A stretch of 34,776 nt of DNA from NCBI GenBank assembly GCA_020831625.1, contig JAFIGD010000050.1, forward strand, positions 1-34,776. Direction: 5' to 3'. The translations under genes were made by a program, and so were the position numbers. This DNA is from Verrucomicrobiota bacterium. GTDB taxonomy: Bacteria; Verrucomicrobiota; Kiritimatiellia; SS1-B-03-39; UBA6053. The stretch's first letter is position 1; the number at the start of each line of letters is the position of its first letter. The notes beneath the pieces were generated by a model. It saw only the letters and a program-made list of their open reading frames with translations. It was not told the DNA's origin and made no database searches. Shown one piece after another: positions 1-7,805 of this stretch.

Positions 1-447
1 GAAACCAGACCTCCCGCGCCCGCCTTCCCCGCGCTGACGCCACCCGACCCCGCCGACCTGTCTCCCGTCCCCCCGCATCCCGATGCCCTCGCGTTCGGAA
101 CCCCCGACATCCCCCCCGAACGGGAGCCCGTTTTGCTTCTCACCTTTTTCGAAGCCTACCGGGAACGGTTCGGCGCCTATCCCGCCGGTGAAGACAACGC
201 CCAGTTTATGAACGCCCTGCGGGGCAACAACCCCGCCCGACTCGGCATTTTTCCCCTGGAACATCCCCGACTCGACACCCACGGACAGCTCCTCGACGCC
301 TGGGGCAACCCCTTCATCTTCCACAAGCTCTCCCGCGACCACCTCGAAATCCGCTCCATGGGCCCCGACCAAACGCCCTACACCGAAGACGACCTCCTCG
401 CCCCCCGCCGCCCCCGGGATCCGTCACTCAGTCCTTGGATTTTTTAA
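1..447 (+). CDS. Pseudopilin (GspG-like) C-terminal part, 5' partial
   Basis: The frame is open from base 1 and stops at 445-447, so the gene begins upstream of the window. The visible 148 residues start with a proline-rich linker (about residues 1-42), then a compact domain. Near the end, D-A-W-G-N-P-F followed by I-R-S-M-G-P-D and T-E-D-D-L matches the C-terminal signature of type II secretion major pseudopilins (D-x-W-G-N-P-Y ... S-x-G-P-D-G ... D-D-I), which holds the calcium site in GspG. The N-terminal prepilin methylation helix that would confirm the family lies outside the window. It could instead be a pseudopilin-like protein of an unrelated secretion or pilus system. The proline-rich linker is unusual for GspG. 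Confidence 0.55.
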   Translation, partial: ETRPPAPAFPALTPPDPADLSPVPPHPDALAFGTPDIPPEREPVLLLTFFEAYRERFGAYPAGEDNAQFMNALRGNNPARLGIFPLEHPRLDTHGQLLDAWGNPFIFHKLSRDHLEIRSMGPDQTPYTEDDLLAPRRPRDPSLSPWIF

Positions 448-468
448 AAAGATCCATATGTCACCCGA

Positions 469-1215
469 ATGAAAATCACGTTAGACCAGGTCTCGAAATC
501 TTTCGGGAAAACGCCCGCGTTGGATCAGGTGAGTTGCCATGTGCATCCGGGACAAACCGTGGCGGTGATCGGTCTGAACGGAGCGGGAAAAACCACCCTG
601 CTTCGTCTGTTGGGCGGAGTGCTGGTTCCAAGCGGAGGGCGGCTGCATTTTGACGGGCGTCCCTTTGACCGACGGGACCTTGCGTTCCGCCGGCGGCTTT
701 TTTTTCTTCCGGAGGAACTGCCCACCCTCGGAGAGTATTCCCCTCTCCGGCACGCGGCGATGGTGCTGCCGCTCTGGGGACTGGATGTGGAGGCGGAAAA
801 AGAAAACCTGATGGATCTCTACGAGCGTTTTGATCTGCTTCCCTGTCTGAACTCCCCGATCTATTCGCTTTCACGGGGGCAAATTTACAAAGCCATACTG
901 GCGCCGCTGCTGTTGATCGCTCCGGAACTCTGGTTGATCGACGAGCCTTTCGCCGCCGGAATGGATCCGGAGGGCATGATGCTGTTCCGTGAAAAAGCCA
1001 GGGCGGCGGCGGCGAAGGGAAGCACGGTGATATTCACCACCCAGATTCTGGAAATTGCAGAGGATTTCGCGGATCTGATTTATGTGCTGCACGAAGGTCG
1101 GCTGGTGGAAATCCTTAAAGTCGAGGAGCTTTCACATCACTTGGGACAGCAAAAAGTGAGCGGTGAAGTGGTGCGTCTCCTGGGCAGGCTCCGCAGCGGC
1201 GGAGAAACGAAATGA
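469..1215 (+). CDS. ABC transporter ATP-binding protein
   Basis: A 248-residue ABC ATPase, the usual length for a stand-alone nucleotide-binding subunit. Visible motifs: Walker A G-L-N-G-A-G-K-T (35-42), signature L-S-R-G-Q (134-138), Walker B L-W-L-I-D-E-P (154-160) and D-loop G-M-D (164-166). The H-loop position reads F-T-T-Q with Gln192 where the switch histidine normally sits. The family couples ATP hydrolysis to export or import through a membrane partner, which here is the next gene, overlapping by the ATGA at 1212-1215. The substrate cannot be told. The ATG at 469 keeps the full first beta strand; no clear Shine-Dalgarno sequence precedes it. Confidence 0.9.
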   Translation: MKITLDQVSKSFGKTPALDQVSCHVHPGQTVAVIGLNGAGKTTLLRLLGGVLVPSGGRLHFDGRPFDRRDLAFRRRLFFLPEELPTLGEYSPLRHAAMVLPLWGLDVEAEKENLMDLYERFDLLPCLNSPIYSLSRGQIYKAILAPLLLIAPELWLIDEPFAAGMDPEGMMLFREKARAAAAKGSTVIFTTQILEIAEDFADLIYVLHEGRLVEILKVEELSHHLGQQKVSGEVVRLLGRLRSGGETK

Positions 1216-2834
1216 GATTCTGGCGGGCCGCGGACGAACGTTCCCTGCGCCGAAGTCTGCATGAACGACTGCTCAAGCAGCAGGACACCCTGCGGAAGAA
1301 GTCCCGCCGGGCAAAGAAGGTGGATTCCCTTTTCTTCACATACACCAAAAAAATTTTCAGCATTGTCGTTTTTGCGCTCCTGCTTCCGGGACTCTTTCTT
1401 TTGTGGCTCCTTCAGGAAACAGCCGGGTTCGCAGCCCCCGCAACCGGGAGCTTTGCGTTGTTTGCGATCGCCTGGTTCCTTTCTCTGTTTGCACGGACAA
1501 TCTTCCGCCATGATATGGAGATCTATTTTTCGATGACGCTGCCGCTGGCGGCCACCGTTGTGCTGAACGCCGCATGGCGGCGGCTGCTTACATTTTCTAT
1601 AGCCGTGAGTCTGATCGTTTTTGGGAGCAATGTTGCACACATGCATATCGGACCGAAACCGGCAGGACTCTATCTGTTTGCCCTGTTGCATGCACTGGCG
1701 TTTGTGATGACGCTCCTCTTATTTGCCGGGATACGAAAAGGGCAGCACGCTTTTCTACTGGCCATCACCAGCCTTTGTCTGGGGCTGGTTCGAATCAGCG
1801 CGGTGGTGAAGGAAACCGTTTTGGCGGATCTGATTGACGGCATTTCCCTTCTTTTACCCAATGAATGGATTCAACAGGCGCATAACGCATTTCTGACCGG
1901 AAATTTTTTACAGGCCGGTCTTTGGGCTTCATTGCCAATCCCCTGCGGATTTCCGGTTGCCGTATGGATTCGGCGGCAAAACAAGGTCTTGCTCAAGACG
2001 TGTCTTGAGGAAGAGTGGACGCTTGCACTGGTTGGGCTGGAGGATCCGGATGAGGAACGGGTGACGGACATAGACCCGGATCAGCGGGGACGTGTCGGCA
2101 TCCGGCTGCTGAAATTTGTGCCAGAGGAACTGCGTCCTTTTCTGGATTTTTTCGATGGGGATTTAAGTGCGGGGGACGCCGTGTGGTCATGGGCGTTCCG
2201 AGCCTCCGTTGCCGGGTTTCTGCTGACATGGATTCCCCATCCTTTGCTGCAATTCCCCGGACTCATTCTCCTCGTTGTGGTGCTGCTCTTCAACACGCCG
2301 ATCCTCGGGGGCGGATGGCTGAGACGCTCCGCGGAGCAGGGGGGGTATCAGCCGATTGCGCTCTGGGCGCTCTATCCGGTGGAGTTTAAATCGCTTGCGG
2401 ACACCGCCTGGAGGATTAATATTCTTCGCTGTTTGCTGGCCCTGCCCTTCTGGATGCTGGCGGGAGTGGGGATCGGCAAGACATTCTTCACACCACTCTC
2501 CGGTCTTTGTCTTTCGCTGAGTTTATGGGTTACTGTGGCGGCCTACCAGGGTCTGGCGGCGGTGCTGATTCTGACCGAGACCCGGGTAACCGTGGCAAAA
2601 GGAAAATTTTGGCGGAAGCTGGTTTCCTGTTCCGGCATGCTGATATGGATAGGGATATTTCTGGCGACGGTTGCACTATGCTTCTGGATGAGACAGGACG
2701 TTCGGGTTTTCCGGTGGTGGGCTCCAATGGTGGTGCTGGGCGTGTTTAGCTTTGGAGGGGTGATGCGGGCCTGGCTGGTGCGTGAATGCCGTGGAGCGTT
2801 CTCCGACCATGTGGCCGTCCAAAGCGGGAGATGA
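1212..2834 (+). CDS. Large membrane protein, probable ABC permease partner
   Basis: A 540-residue protein translationally coupled to the ATPase (ATGA overlap). It starts with a basic cytoplasmic stretch of about 40 residues rich in Arg and Lys, then several hydrophobic segments (about residues 48-70, 75-95, 105-155, 165-200). A central acidic soluble region (about 255-320) with D-P-D-E-E-R and D-I-D-P-D-Q is followed by a second block of hydrophobic segments (about 330-370, 400-460, 470-525). I recognise no specific permease family. The role as membrane half of the transporter is inferred from coupling and topology. The next gene, a toxin-antitoxin pair, is convergent. Confidence 0.7.
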   Translation: MRFWRAADERSLRRSLHERLLKQQDTLRKKSRRAKKVDSLFFTYTKKIFSIVVFALLLPGLFLLWLLQETAGFAAPATGSFALFAIAWFLSLFARTIFRHDMEIYFSMTLPLAATVVLNAAWRRLLTFSIAVSLIVFGSNVAHMHIGPKPAGLYLFALLHALAFVMTLLLFAGIRKGQHAFLLAITSLCLGLVRISAVVKETVLADLIDGISLLLPNEWIQQAHNAFLTGNFLQAGLWASLPIPCGFPVAVWIRRQNKVLLKTCLEEEWTLALVGLEDPDEERVTDIDPDQRGRVGIRLLKFVPEELRPFLDFFDGDLSAGDAVWSWAFRASVAGFLLTWIPHPLLQFPGLILLVVVLLFNTPILGGGWLRRSAEQGGYQPIALWALYPVEFKSLADTAWRINILRCLLALPFWMLAGVGIGKTFFTPLSGLCLSLSLWVTVAAYQGLAAVLILTETRVTVAKGKFWRKLVSCSGMLIWIGIFLATVALCFWMRQDVRVFRWWAPMVVLGVFSFGGVMRAWLVRECRGAFSDHVAVQSGR

Positions 2835-2852
2835 AAAATCAGAAGAGGTCCT

Positions 2853-3257
2853 CTACAAAACCCGCACGTTTAAGTCCTGGACACGACGGAAATGCACTTC
2901 GTCCCGCTGTCCGACCAACACGGCGAACCCCAGAAAACGGGCCGTGGCGGCCACTTGGATGTCGTTCTGGGGAATCATTTCGCCCCTTTTGTGCAGGTCC
3001 GAAAAGATGTCCGCGTACTGTTCCGCGATTTCATCCGTGAACGGATGAACCCGGGTAATTTTTCGGATCGCCTCCAAACGGGCAAGTCTGCGTGCCGCCC
3101 TCTGAACGGAATCCGCAAGACGAACCCCCGCCAGCGCCTCCGCCCAAACAATGGCCGGCAAGACAACAAGCTCCTCCGAGGGAATGCCTCCAGACATCCA
3201 AAGATCGGGGCATCGCTCCAAAGCCACCAAGGCCGAAGTGTCCAGGATCAGTCCCAC
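2853..3257 (-). CDS. PIN-domain toxin (VapC-like ribonuclease)
   Basis: 134 residues, the normal VapC length. The acidic residues expected of a PIN nuclease are visible: Asp6 in L-D-T-S, Glu40 in W-A-E, Asp99 in P-Q-N-D-I and Asp119 in Q-R-D-E. Known VapC toxins are Mg-dependent RNases cutting tRNA or rRNA. The gene overlaps the upstream antitoxin by 10 nt, the standard antitoxin-toxin order with coupled translation. All four acidic positions are kept, so it looks active. The target RNA cannot be inferred. Confidence 0.85.
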   Translation of the reverse strand: MGLILDTSALVALERCPDLWMSGGIPSEELVVLPAIVWAEALAGVRLADSVQRAARRLARLEAIRKITRVHPFTDEIAEQYADIFSDLHKRGEMIPQNDIQVAATARFLGFAVLVGQRDEVHFRRVQDLNVRVL

Positions 3258-3508
3258 GGATTCTCCGGAAGGCGGTCCAGTTGATTCACCCGTTGCAAAT
3301 CATCAGCAAATTCCTCGTCAAAAGGGAGGGCGGCGAGTGACGCGGCGATGTCCGACCAATTCCCCTTATGTGAAATGCCTGCCGGAAGCAGTTCAGCGAC
3401 AGCCTCATCATTTTTTGTGATCACAAACGCTTCACCCCGGTATTTCACCCGGGCCAGACAGTCTCCAAGCTGTCGAACCAGTTTTGTGCTAGAAATAATT
3501 GTTTTCAT
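3248..3508 (-). CDS. Phd/YefM-type antitoxin
   Basis: 86 residues from ATG 3508. An in-frame start further upstream at 3568 would add a hydrophobic stretch of 20 residues foreign to the family, so the internal Met (M-K-T-I-I-S-S) is chosen. The N-terminal half resembles Phd/YefM DNA-binding folds (L-V-R-Q-L-G-D-C-L-A-R-V, then E-A-F-V-I-T-K-N-D-E-A-V-A-E-L-L-P). The C-terminal part is acidic and would wrap around the toxin. Such antitoxins repress their own operon together with the toxin. No strong Shine-Dalgarno sequence is visible. Confidence 0.8.
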   Translation of the reverse strand: MKTIISSTKLVRQLGDCLARVKYRGEAFVITKNDEAVAELLPAGISHKGNWSDIAASLAALPFDEEFADDLQRVNQLDRLPENPWD

Positions 3509-3706
3509 ACAGATAAATGTAAAATACATATTTAAGAATGTCAACAGCGCTTCGATCCAAACAAGCAAAACGCTGATCCATGATCATCTCCGCCTTTCCA
3601 ATGTCAGTGGAATTACTTGGACAAGTACGGAGGAGATCGAAACCGAGGACGACATACAAACCATGATTATTCAATCGCATATCTCGAATCGTTCGGAACT
3701 CAAACC

Positions 3707-3723
3707 AGCGGCGGGACGCCGCT
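3707..3723 (-). terminator. Weak hairpin downstream of csoR
   Basis: A 7-bp perfect stem (AGCGGCG/CGCCGCT) with a 3-nt loop lies just after the csoR stop. It has no good T-run on the minus strand, so termination is only a possibility. Confidence 0.3.
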
Positions 3724-3735
3724 GTCACTTTGGCT

Positions 3736-3999
3736 TTATTGATTCAGCTTATCTATGACCGCCATAATTTCCCGAATCTTGTTTTTGTGATCCGCTTTGT
3801 CGAAGGCTTCGAGCACGCAGTGTTCGAGATGTTCCTGCAGGATTTCCGCGTTCACGCGCTTGAGGATGGCCCGGGTGGCCATGAGCTGGTTGGAGATGTC
3901 GATGCAGTATCGATCCTCCTCCACCATCTTTAAGAGGCCGTCGAGCTGTCCGCGGGCGGTTTTCAGTTTCCGGAGAATTTTGGGTTTATCAGCCTGCAT
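3736..3999 (-). CDS. csoR: CsoR/FrmR-family copper-sensing repressor
   Basis: 87 residues from M-Q-A-D-K. A longer open frame exists upstream, but it overlaps copA and lacks family similarity. All-helical DUF156 protein with the Cu(I) ligand set Cys32, His57 and Cys61, which has the same spacing as the C-H-C triad of CsoR (Cys36/His61/Cys65 in the M. tuberculosis protein). In the family, apo-CsoR sits on the operator and Cu(I) binding releases it. The gene starts inside the end of copA (11-nt overlap), so the two are one operon and autoregulated. FrmR or RcnR-type sensors would have a different ligand set, so copper is favoured. Confidence 0.9.
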   Translation of the reverse strand: MQADKPKILRKLKTARGQLDGLLKMVEEDRYCIDISNQLMATRAILKRVNAEILQEHLEHCVLEAFDKADHKNKIREIMAVIDKLNQ

Positions 4000-6298
4000 G
4001 GCGGTCTCCTTTCTTCGGGTGTGAGGTGTCGGGTTTTGAATGTTTGGGCTGGAAGAAGCGAAGCCGCAGGGCGTTGAAGACGACAAAGAGAGAGGAGAGG
4101 CTCATGGCCGCCGCGCCGTACATGGGGGTGAGCCGCCAGCCGAGCGCGGGGTAAAACACGCCCGCGGCCAGGGGGATGCCCACCACATTGTAAAAGAAGG
4201 CCCAGAAGAGGTTGCCTTTGATGTTTCGAATCGTGGCTTTGGAAAGCTCGATGGCCGTGGCCGCGTCAAGCAGGTCGTTTTTCATGAGGACGATATCCGC
4301 GGAGTCGATGGCAATATCTGTCCCGGCGCCGATGGCCACCCCCACGTCGGCTCTGGCCAGGGCGGGCGCGTCATTGATGCCGTCCCCCACCATGGCCACC
4401 CGCCGGCCCGCTTCCTGAAGAAGCCGCACTTCCCGCTCTTTGTCCTGGGGCAGCACCTCCGCCACCACGCGGTCGATGCCGAGCTGTTTTCGGACGGCCT
4501 CCGCCGTGCGCTTGTTGTCCCCGGTGAGCATCACCACATCGATGCCCATGGCCTTAATGGCGTCAATCGCCCGCAGGGAGGTGGGCTTGACCACATCCGC
4601 CACGGCGATGAGCCCAATGATTTTTTTTGTGTCCGCAAAGTACAGGGGCGTTTTGCCTTCGCTGGCCAACTGATCGGACCGCTTCTCGAATTCGGTGATG
4701 TCAATCCCCTTCTCCCGCATGAGGGCGAGATTGCCCGCGATGTATTGCGTCCCTTCAATCGCCCCGAGAATACCCATGCCGGACACCGAATCAAAGTGAT
4801 CCAATGGAAAAAGTGCAAGCTCCTGTTCTTCCGCGCGCCGGACGACAGCATCCGCCAGGGGGTGCTCCGACGGTTTTTCCAGGGTGGCCGCCAGGCGGAG
4901 AAACGCCGCCTCTTCCATGCCGTTTGCGGGCAGAATATCCGTCACCACCGGCTTGCCTTCAGTGAGGGTGCCGGTCTTGTCCAGCACCACCGTGTCTACG
5001 GAGTGAAGAAGTTCGAGCGCCTCCGCGGACTTGATCAGGATGCCGTTCTGCGCGCCTTTTCCCGTGCCCACCATGATGGAGACCGGTGTGGCCAGTCCCA
5101 GGGCGCAGGGGCAGGAAATGACCAGGACCGTGATGCCGAGGGAGAGCGCGAAGTGGAAGGGCTGGCCGAGAAGCAGCCACACGGCGAGGGTCACCAGGGC
5201 AATGGAGATGACTGCGGGGACGAAAATACCGCTGATTTTGTCCGCGAGCTTGGCAATGGGGGCCTTGGTGGCGTTGGCGTCCTCCACCAGTTGGATGATC
5301 CGGGCCAGGGTGGTGTCGTCGCCCACCTTTTCGGCTTTGAACTTGAAGGAGCCGGTCTTGTTCATGGTGGCGGCGATGACCTTGTCGCCCGCCCCCTTGG
5401 CCACAGGAATGGATTCGCCGGTGATGGCGGCCTGGTCGACGGAGGAGGATCCCTCCACGATGACGCCGTCCACGGGAATGCTCTGTCCGGGTTTCACCAC
5501 CAGCGTGTCGCCCACCAAAACCTCCTCAACAGGCACCACAGTTTCCCGGCCGCCGCGCAGGACCGTCGCCTTTTTGGGTGCAAGGTCCATGAGTTTTTCA
5601 ATGGCTTCGGAGGTCTTGCCCTTGGACTTCGCCTCAAGATATTTGCCGACCGTGATGAGCGACAAGACCACCGCGGCCACCTCGAAATACAGATCGTGAA
5701 GGTAAGCGTGCACGATGTCCATATTGCCGTTCCCGAGGCCGTGGCTCATCATGAAAATAGCGAACACGCCGTAGAGGAAGGCGGAAAAGGTGCCGATGGC
5801 CACCAGTGAATCCATGTTGGGGGACCGGTTCCTCAAGGTCTTGAAGCCCACTTCATAGTACTTGCGGTTGACATACATGATGGGCAGGGTCAGCATCATT
5901 TGAGCGAAGGCGAAAGTAATCCCGTTGTTCGCGCCTTCCATCCAGGCGGGGATCGGCAGGCCCGCCATGTGTCCCATGGAAATGTAAAACAGAGGGGCCA
6001 GGAAGGCCAACGACACTCTGAGCCTGTAGGCCATGCGCAGGCGCTCCTCCTCCACGGGGTTGACCTCTTTGGTCTTGGCGCGGGTACCGTCCCCGCCGTG
6101 CGGGACCGCTTTGTACCCCGCCGCCTCCACGACCCGGATGACCTCGGAGGGGTCGGTGTCTCCCGGTTCCAGACTCATGCGCCCGGTGAGAAGGTTGACA
6201 CTGACGTTCCGCACGCCCTCCATGTTCTTCACGGCTTTTTCGACCGTCGCCGCGCAAGACGAACAGCTCATTCCGGAAATTTCGAATTTCAAACTCAT
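3989..6298 (-). CDS. copA: Copper-exporting P1B-type ATPase
   Basis: 769 residues. The start is ATG 6298 because AGGAG lies about 8 nt upstream; an in-frame ATG at 6316 has no such site. Order: one heavy-metal-associated domain with G-M-S-C-S-S-C (9-15), two N-terminal helices, the actuator domain with T-G-E-S, the metal-channel motif C-P-C (about 394-396), the phosphorylation motif D-K-T-G-T-L-T (about 440), S-E-H-P-L of the nucleotide domain, G-D-G-I-N-D-A-P (about 636) and last helices containing Y-N and M-S-x-S-S, typical of Cu(I) pumps. It exports cytoplasmic Cu(I) across the inner membrane using ATP. A promoter with a CsoR-like dyad lies upstream. Complete and apparently functional. Confidence 0.95.
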   Translation of the reverse strand: MSLKFEISGMSCSSCAATVEKAVKNMEGVRNVSVNLLTGRMSLEPGDTDPSEVIRVVEAAGYKAVPHGGDGTRAKTKEVNPVEEERLRMAYRLRVSLAFLAPLFYISMGHMAGLPIPAWMEGANNGITFAFAQMMLTLPIMYVNRKYYEVGFKTLRNRSPNMDSLVAIGTFSAFLYGVFAIFMMSHGLGNGNMDIVHAYLHDLYFEVAAVVLSLITVGKYLEAKSKGKTSEAIEKLMDLAPKKATVLRGGRETVVPVEEVLVGDTLVVKPGQSIPVDGVIVEGSSSVDQAAITGESIPVAKGAGDKVIAATMNKTGSFKFKAEKVGDDTTLARIIQLVEDANATKAPIAKLADKISGIFVPAVISIALVTLAVWLLLGQPFHFALSLGITVLVISCPCALGLATPVSIMVGTGKGAQNGILIKSAEALELLHSVDTVVLDKTGTLTEGKPVVTDILPANGMEEAAFLRLAATLEKPSEHPLADAVVRRAEEQELALFPLDHFDSVSGMGILGAIEGTQYIAGNLALMREKGIDITEFEKRSDQLASEGKTPLYFADTKKIIGLIAVADVVKPTSLRAIDAIKAMGIDVVMLTGDNKRTAEAVRKQLGIDRVVAEVLPQDKEREVRLLQEAGRRVAMVGDGINDAPALARADVGVAIGAGTDIAIDSADIVLMKNDLLDAATAIELSKATIRNIKGNLFWAFFYNVVGIPLAAGVFYPALGWRLTPMYGAAAMSLSSLFVVFNALRLRFFQPKHSKPDTSHPKKGDRHAG

Positions 6299-6333
6299 TT
6301 CAGATCTCCTTTGCAAACACCTGCCAAGGCAGT

Positions 6334-6362
6334 AAGGTACTATACCCCGGGTGGAGTGTCAA
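6334..6362 (-). promoter_or_regulatory. copA-csoR promoter with CsoR-like operator
   Basis: On the minus strand, TTGACA (6357-6362) and TACCTT (6334-6339) are 17 bp apart. The spacer and flanks contain the GC-rich pseudo-dyad ACTATACCCC-GGGTGGAGTGT (plus-strand reading, 6339-6359), the kind of C/G-run dyad that CsoR repressors occupy. Binding between -35 and -10 would block RNA polymerase. The assignment combines motif reading with family knowledge. Confidence 0.65.
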
Positions 6363-6789
6363 GATTGCCGTCCCGGAACCTTCCCCATTTTTAGACAGGC
6401 CCAAGCTTGCCAAGGGAGCATTGATTTTTTTAACAGGAGATAACGGAGAGAGCAGAGGGGAAAGGCGGTGGATTAGCTCTATTTTCTTTGGTACCTTCTG
6501 TAAAACCCATCGCTATTGTGGATGCGCTATGCGCACTTTATTGTTTTTTGCCCCATGCGAACACTCATTTGAAATGTGTATACTCGTCAGGGCAACGCCC
6601 CTGGGCGGATTCACATCAAAAATCCTTCATCCTGAAGGGATGAAACTTTAAAGGCGAATCCTCAATTTTACCCTGGAAAATGGGGGATGTCCTGTGCCGT
6701 CCCCCTTTCTCGAAAGGGTTTGGCCCGCGAATGAAGCATTCTGTCTTGCCAACCTTCACTTCCATCCATTCCCTTTACTTCGTGAACTC
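6363..6789. other. Gene-free stretch
   Basis: Between the divergent copA promoter and the gene at 6790. It contains AT-rich runs and a short open frame (6421-6651) with no recognisable composition or start signal. Nothing else is supported. Confidence 0.5.
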
Positions 6790-7347
6790 ATGAAGCCAAC
6801 CGACACAAAATCCCGTTTCAAAGCAAAACTCCTCCGCCCCGCCGGAATGGGAAACGGAGCACCGTGGGCTTTTGTGATCCTTCCGAAGGAATCAAGCGAA
6901 AAGCTTCCCAGGAGGGGGAGGACGACGGTGGAGGGGACCCTCAACGGTCACGAGTTCCGGGCCACCCTCGAACCGGACGGTCAATTGAGTCATTGGCTGC
7001 GCTTGGAGGATGCGTTCATCCAATGTGCTGCGGGTGCGAAGATCGGCGACCCGGTTTCGTTTGAGATCATGGCCGTGGGGCAAGAACCTGAGCCTGAAGT
7101 GCCCGCCGACCTGCAAGCCGCCTTGGCGGCGGCCCCCGAAGCCAAAGCCGTTTGGGACGACACCACGACCATCGCCCGCCTGGACTGGATCCACTGGATG
7201 ACGTCAGCCAAACAGGCCAAAACCCGGGAGAAGCGAATTCGTGATGCCTGTGACATGCTTGCTTCCGGAAAAAAGCGGGTTTGCTGTTTTGATCCGTCCG
7301 GGTTCTATAGCAAAGCGTTCAGTGCTCCAATCGCGGAGGAAGGATAG
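6790..7347 (+). CDS. DUF1905/YdeI-OmdA-like protein
   Basis: 185 residues from ATG 6790; an in-frame start at 6694 adds an unrelated proline-rich leader. The N-terminal half (about 1-95) has the DUF1905 pattern: K-A-x-L, W-A-F-V-I-L-P, G-R-T-T-V-E-G-T-L-N-G-H-x-F and L-x-P-D-G. The C-terminal half resembles the YdeI/OmdA helical module (W-x-D-x-T-T-I-A-R-x-D-W-I-x-W and K-x-R-x-x-R-I-x-x-A-C-D-M-L-A-S-G-K-K-R-x-C-C-F-D). Members have been linked to bacteriocin protection, but the molecular role is not established. Cytoplasmic, no signal peptide. Confidence 0.75.
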   Translation: MKPTDTKSRFKAKLLRPAGMGNGAPWAFVILPKESSEKLPRRGRTTVEGTLNGHEFRATLEPDGQLSHWLRLEDAFIQCAAGAKIGDPVSFEIMAVGQEPEPEVPADLQAALAAAPEAKAVWDDTTTIARLDWIHWMTSAKQAKTREKRIRDACDMLASGKKRVCCFDPSGFYSKAFSAPIAEEG

Positions 7348-7385
7348 ATGATGGTTGCTCCACCGCTTAACCAACCGGGAGAATT

Positions 7386-7805
7386 ATGATTAGACCACCA
7401 GTATTTTCAGACCTGAAAGCAATTGCCCGGCTCAATCGGCTCGTGCATGAAATGCATGCGCAAAATGCCCCCGCGCATTTCAAGCAGCCATCGGGCACGG
7501 ATGATTTTCTCTCTTGGTTCACGCCCGTTCTTCAAGAGCGGGATTCATTCGTGGTCGTTGCGGAGGTTTCCGGTGACGTGGTGGGATATCTGTACGCCAA
7601 GGAAGTCAAGAAAGCGGAATCGTGGATCCGGCCGGGCACCCATTTTTTCATGTTGCACCATATCGCCGTGGACCCGTCGTTTCAAAGGGGTGGGTACGGC
7701 TCAGGCTTAATGAACGCCCTGTTCGAGGAGGGAGCGAAACGCGGCATTTCAGCAGAAAATGGATGCCGAGATTCCTCAATCAAAAACCACCGCAATGAAG
7801 AATGA
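7386..7805 (+). CDS. GNAT acetyltransferase, apparently 3'-shortened
   Basis: 139 residues. GNAT motif A is present: H-I-A-V-D-P-S-F-Q-R-G-G-Y-G-S-G-L-M (acetyl-CoA pyrophosphate loop), preceded by a good beta4 segment. After E-E-G-A-K-R-G-I-S, where the family normally continues with beta6, an Asn-rich turn and beta7, the frame runs only about 17 more polar residues and stops. The usual length is 150-170. The missing C-terminal strands suggest a truncation or local deletion; activity is doubtful. It overlaps the next gene by 11 nt. Confidence 0.6.
   Translation: MIRPPVFSDLKAIARLNRLVHEMHAQNAPAHFKQPSGTDDFLSWFTPVLQERDSFVVVAEVSGDVVGYLYAKEVKKAESWIRPGTHFFMLHHIAVDPSFQRGGYGSGLMNALFEEGAKRGISAENGCRDSSIKNHRNEE

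Noticed and set aside
4040-5809. 589-codon open frame opposite copA
   Set aside because: Mirror frame of a conserved high-GC gene; composition (His/Gly/Arg-rich) follows from copA codons.
6421-6651. 76-codon frame upstream of the YdeI-like gene
   Set aside because: No ribosome site, no protein-like pattern, lies in an AT-rich intergenic stretch.
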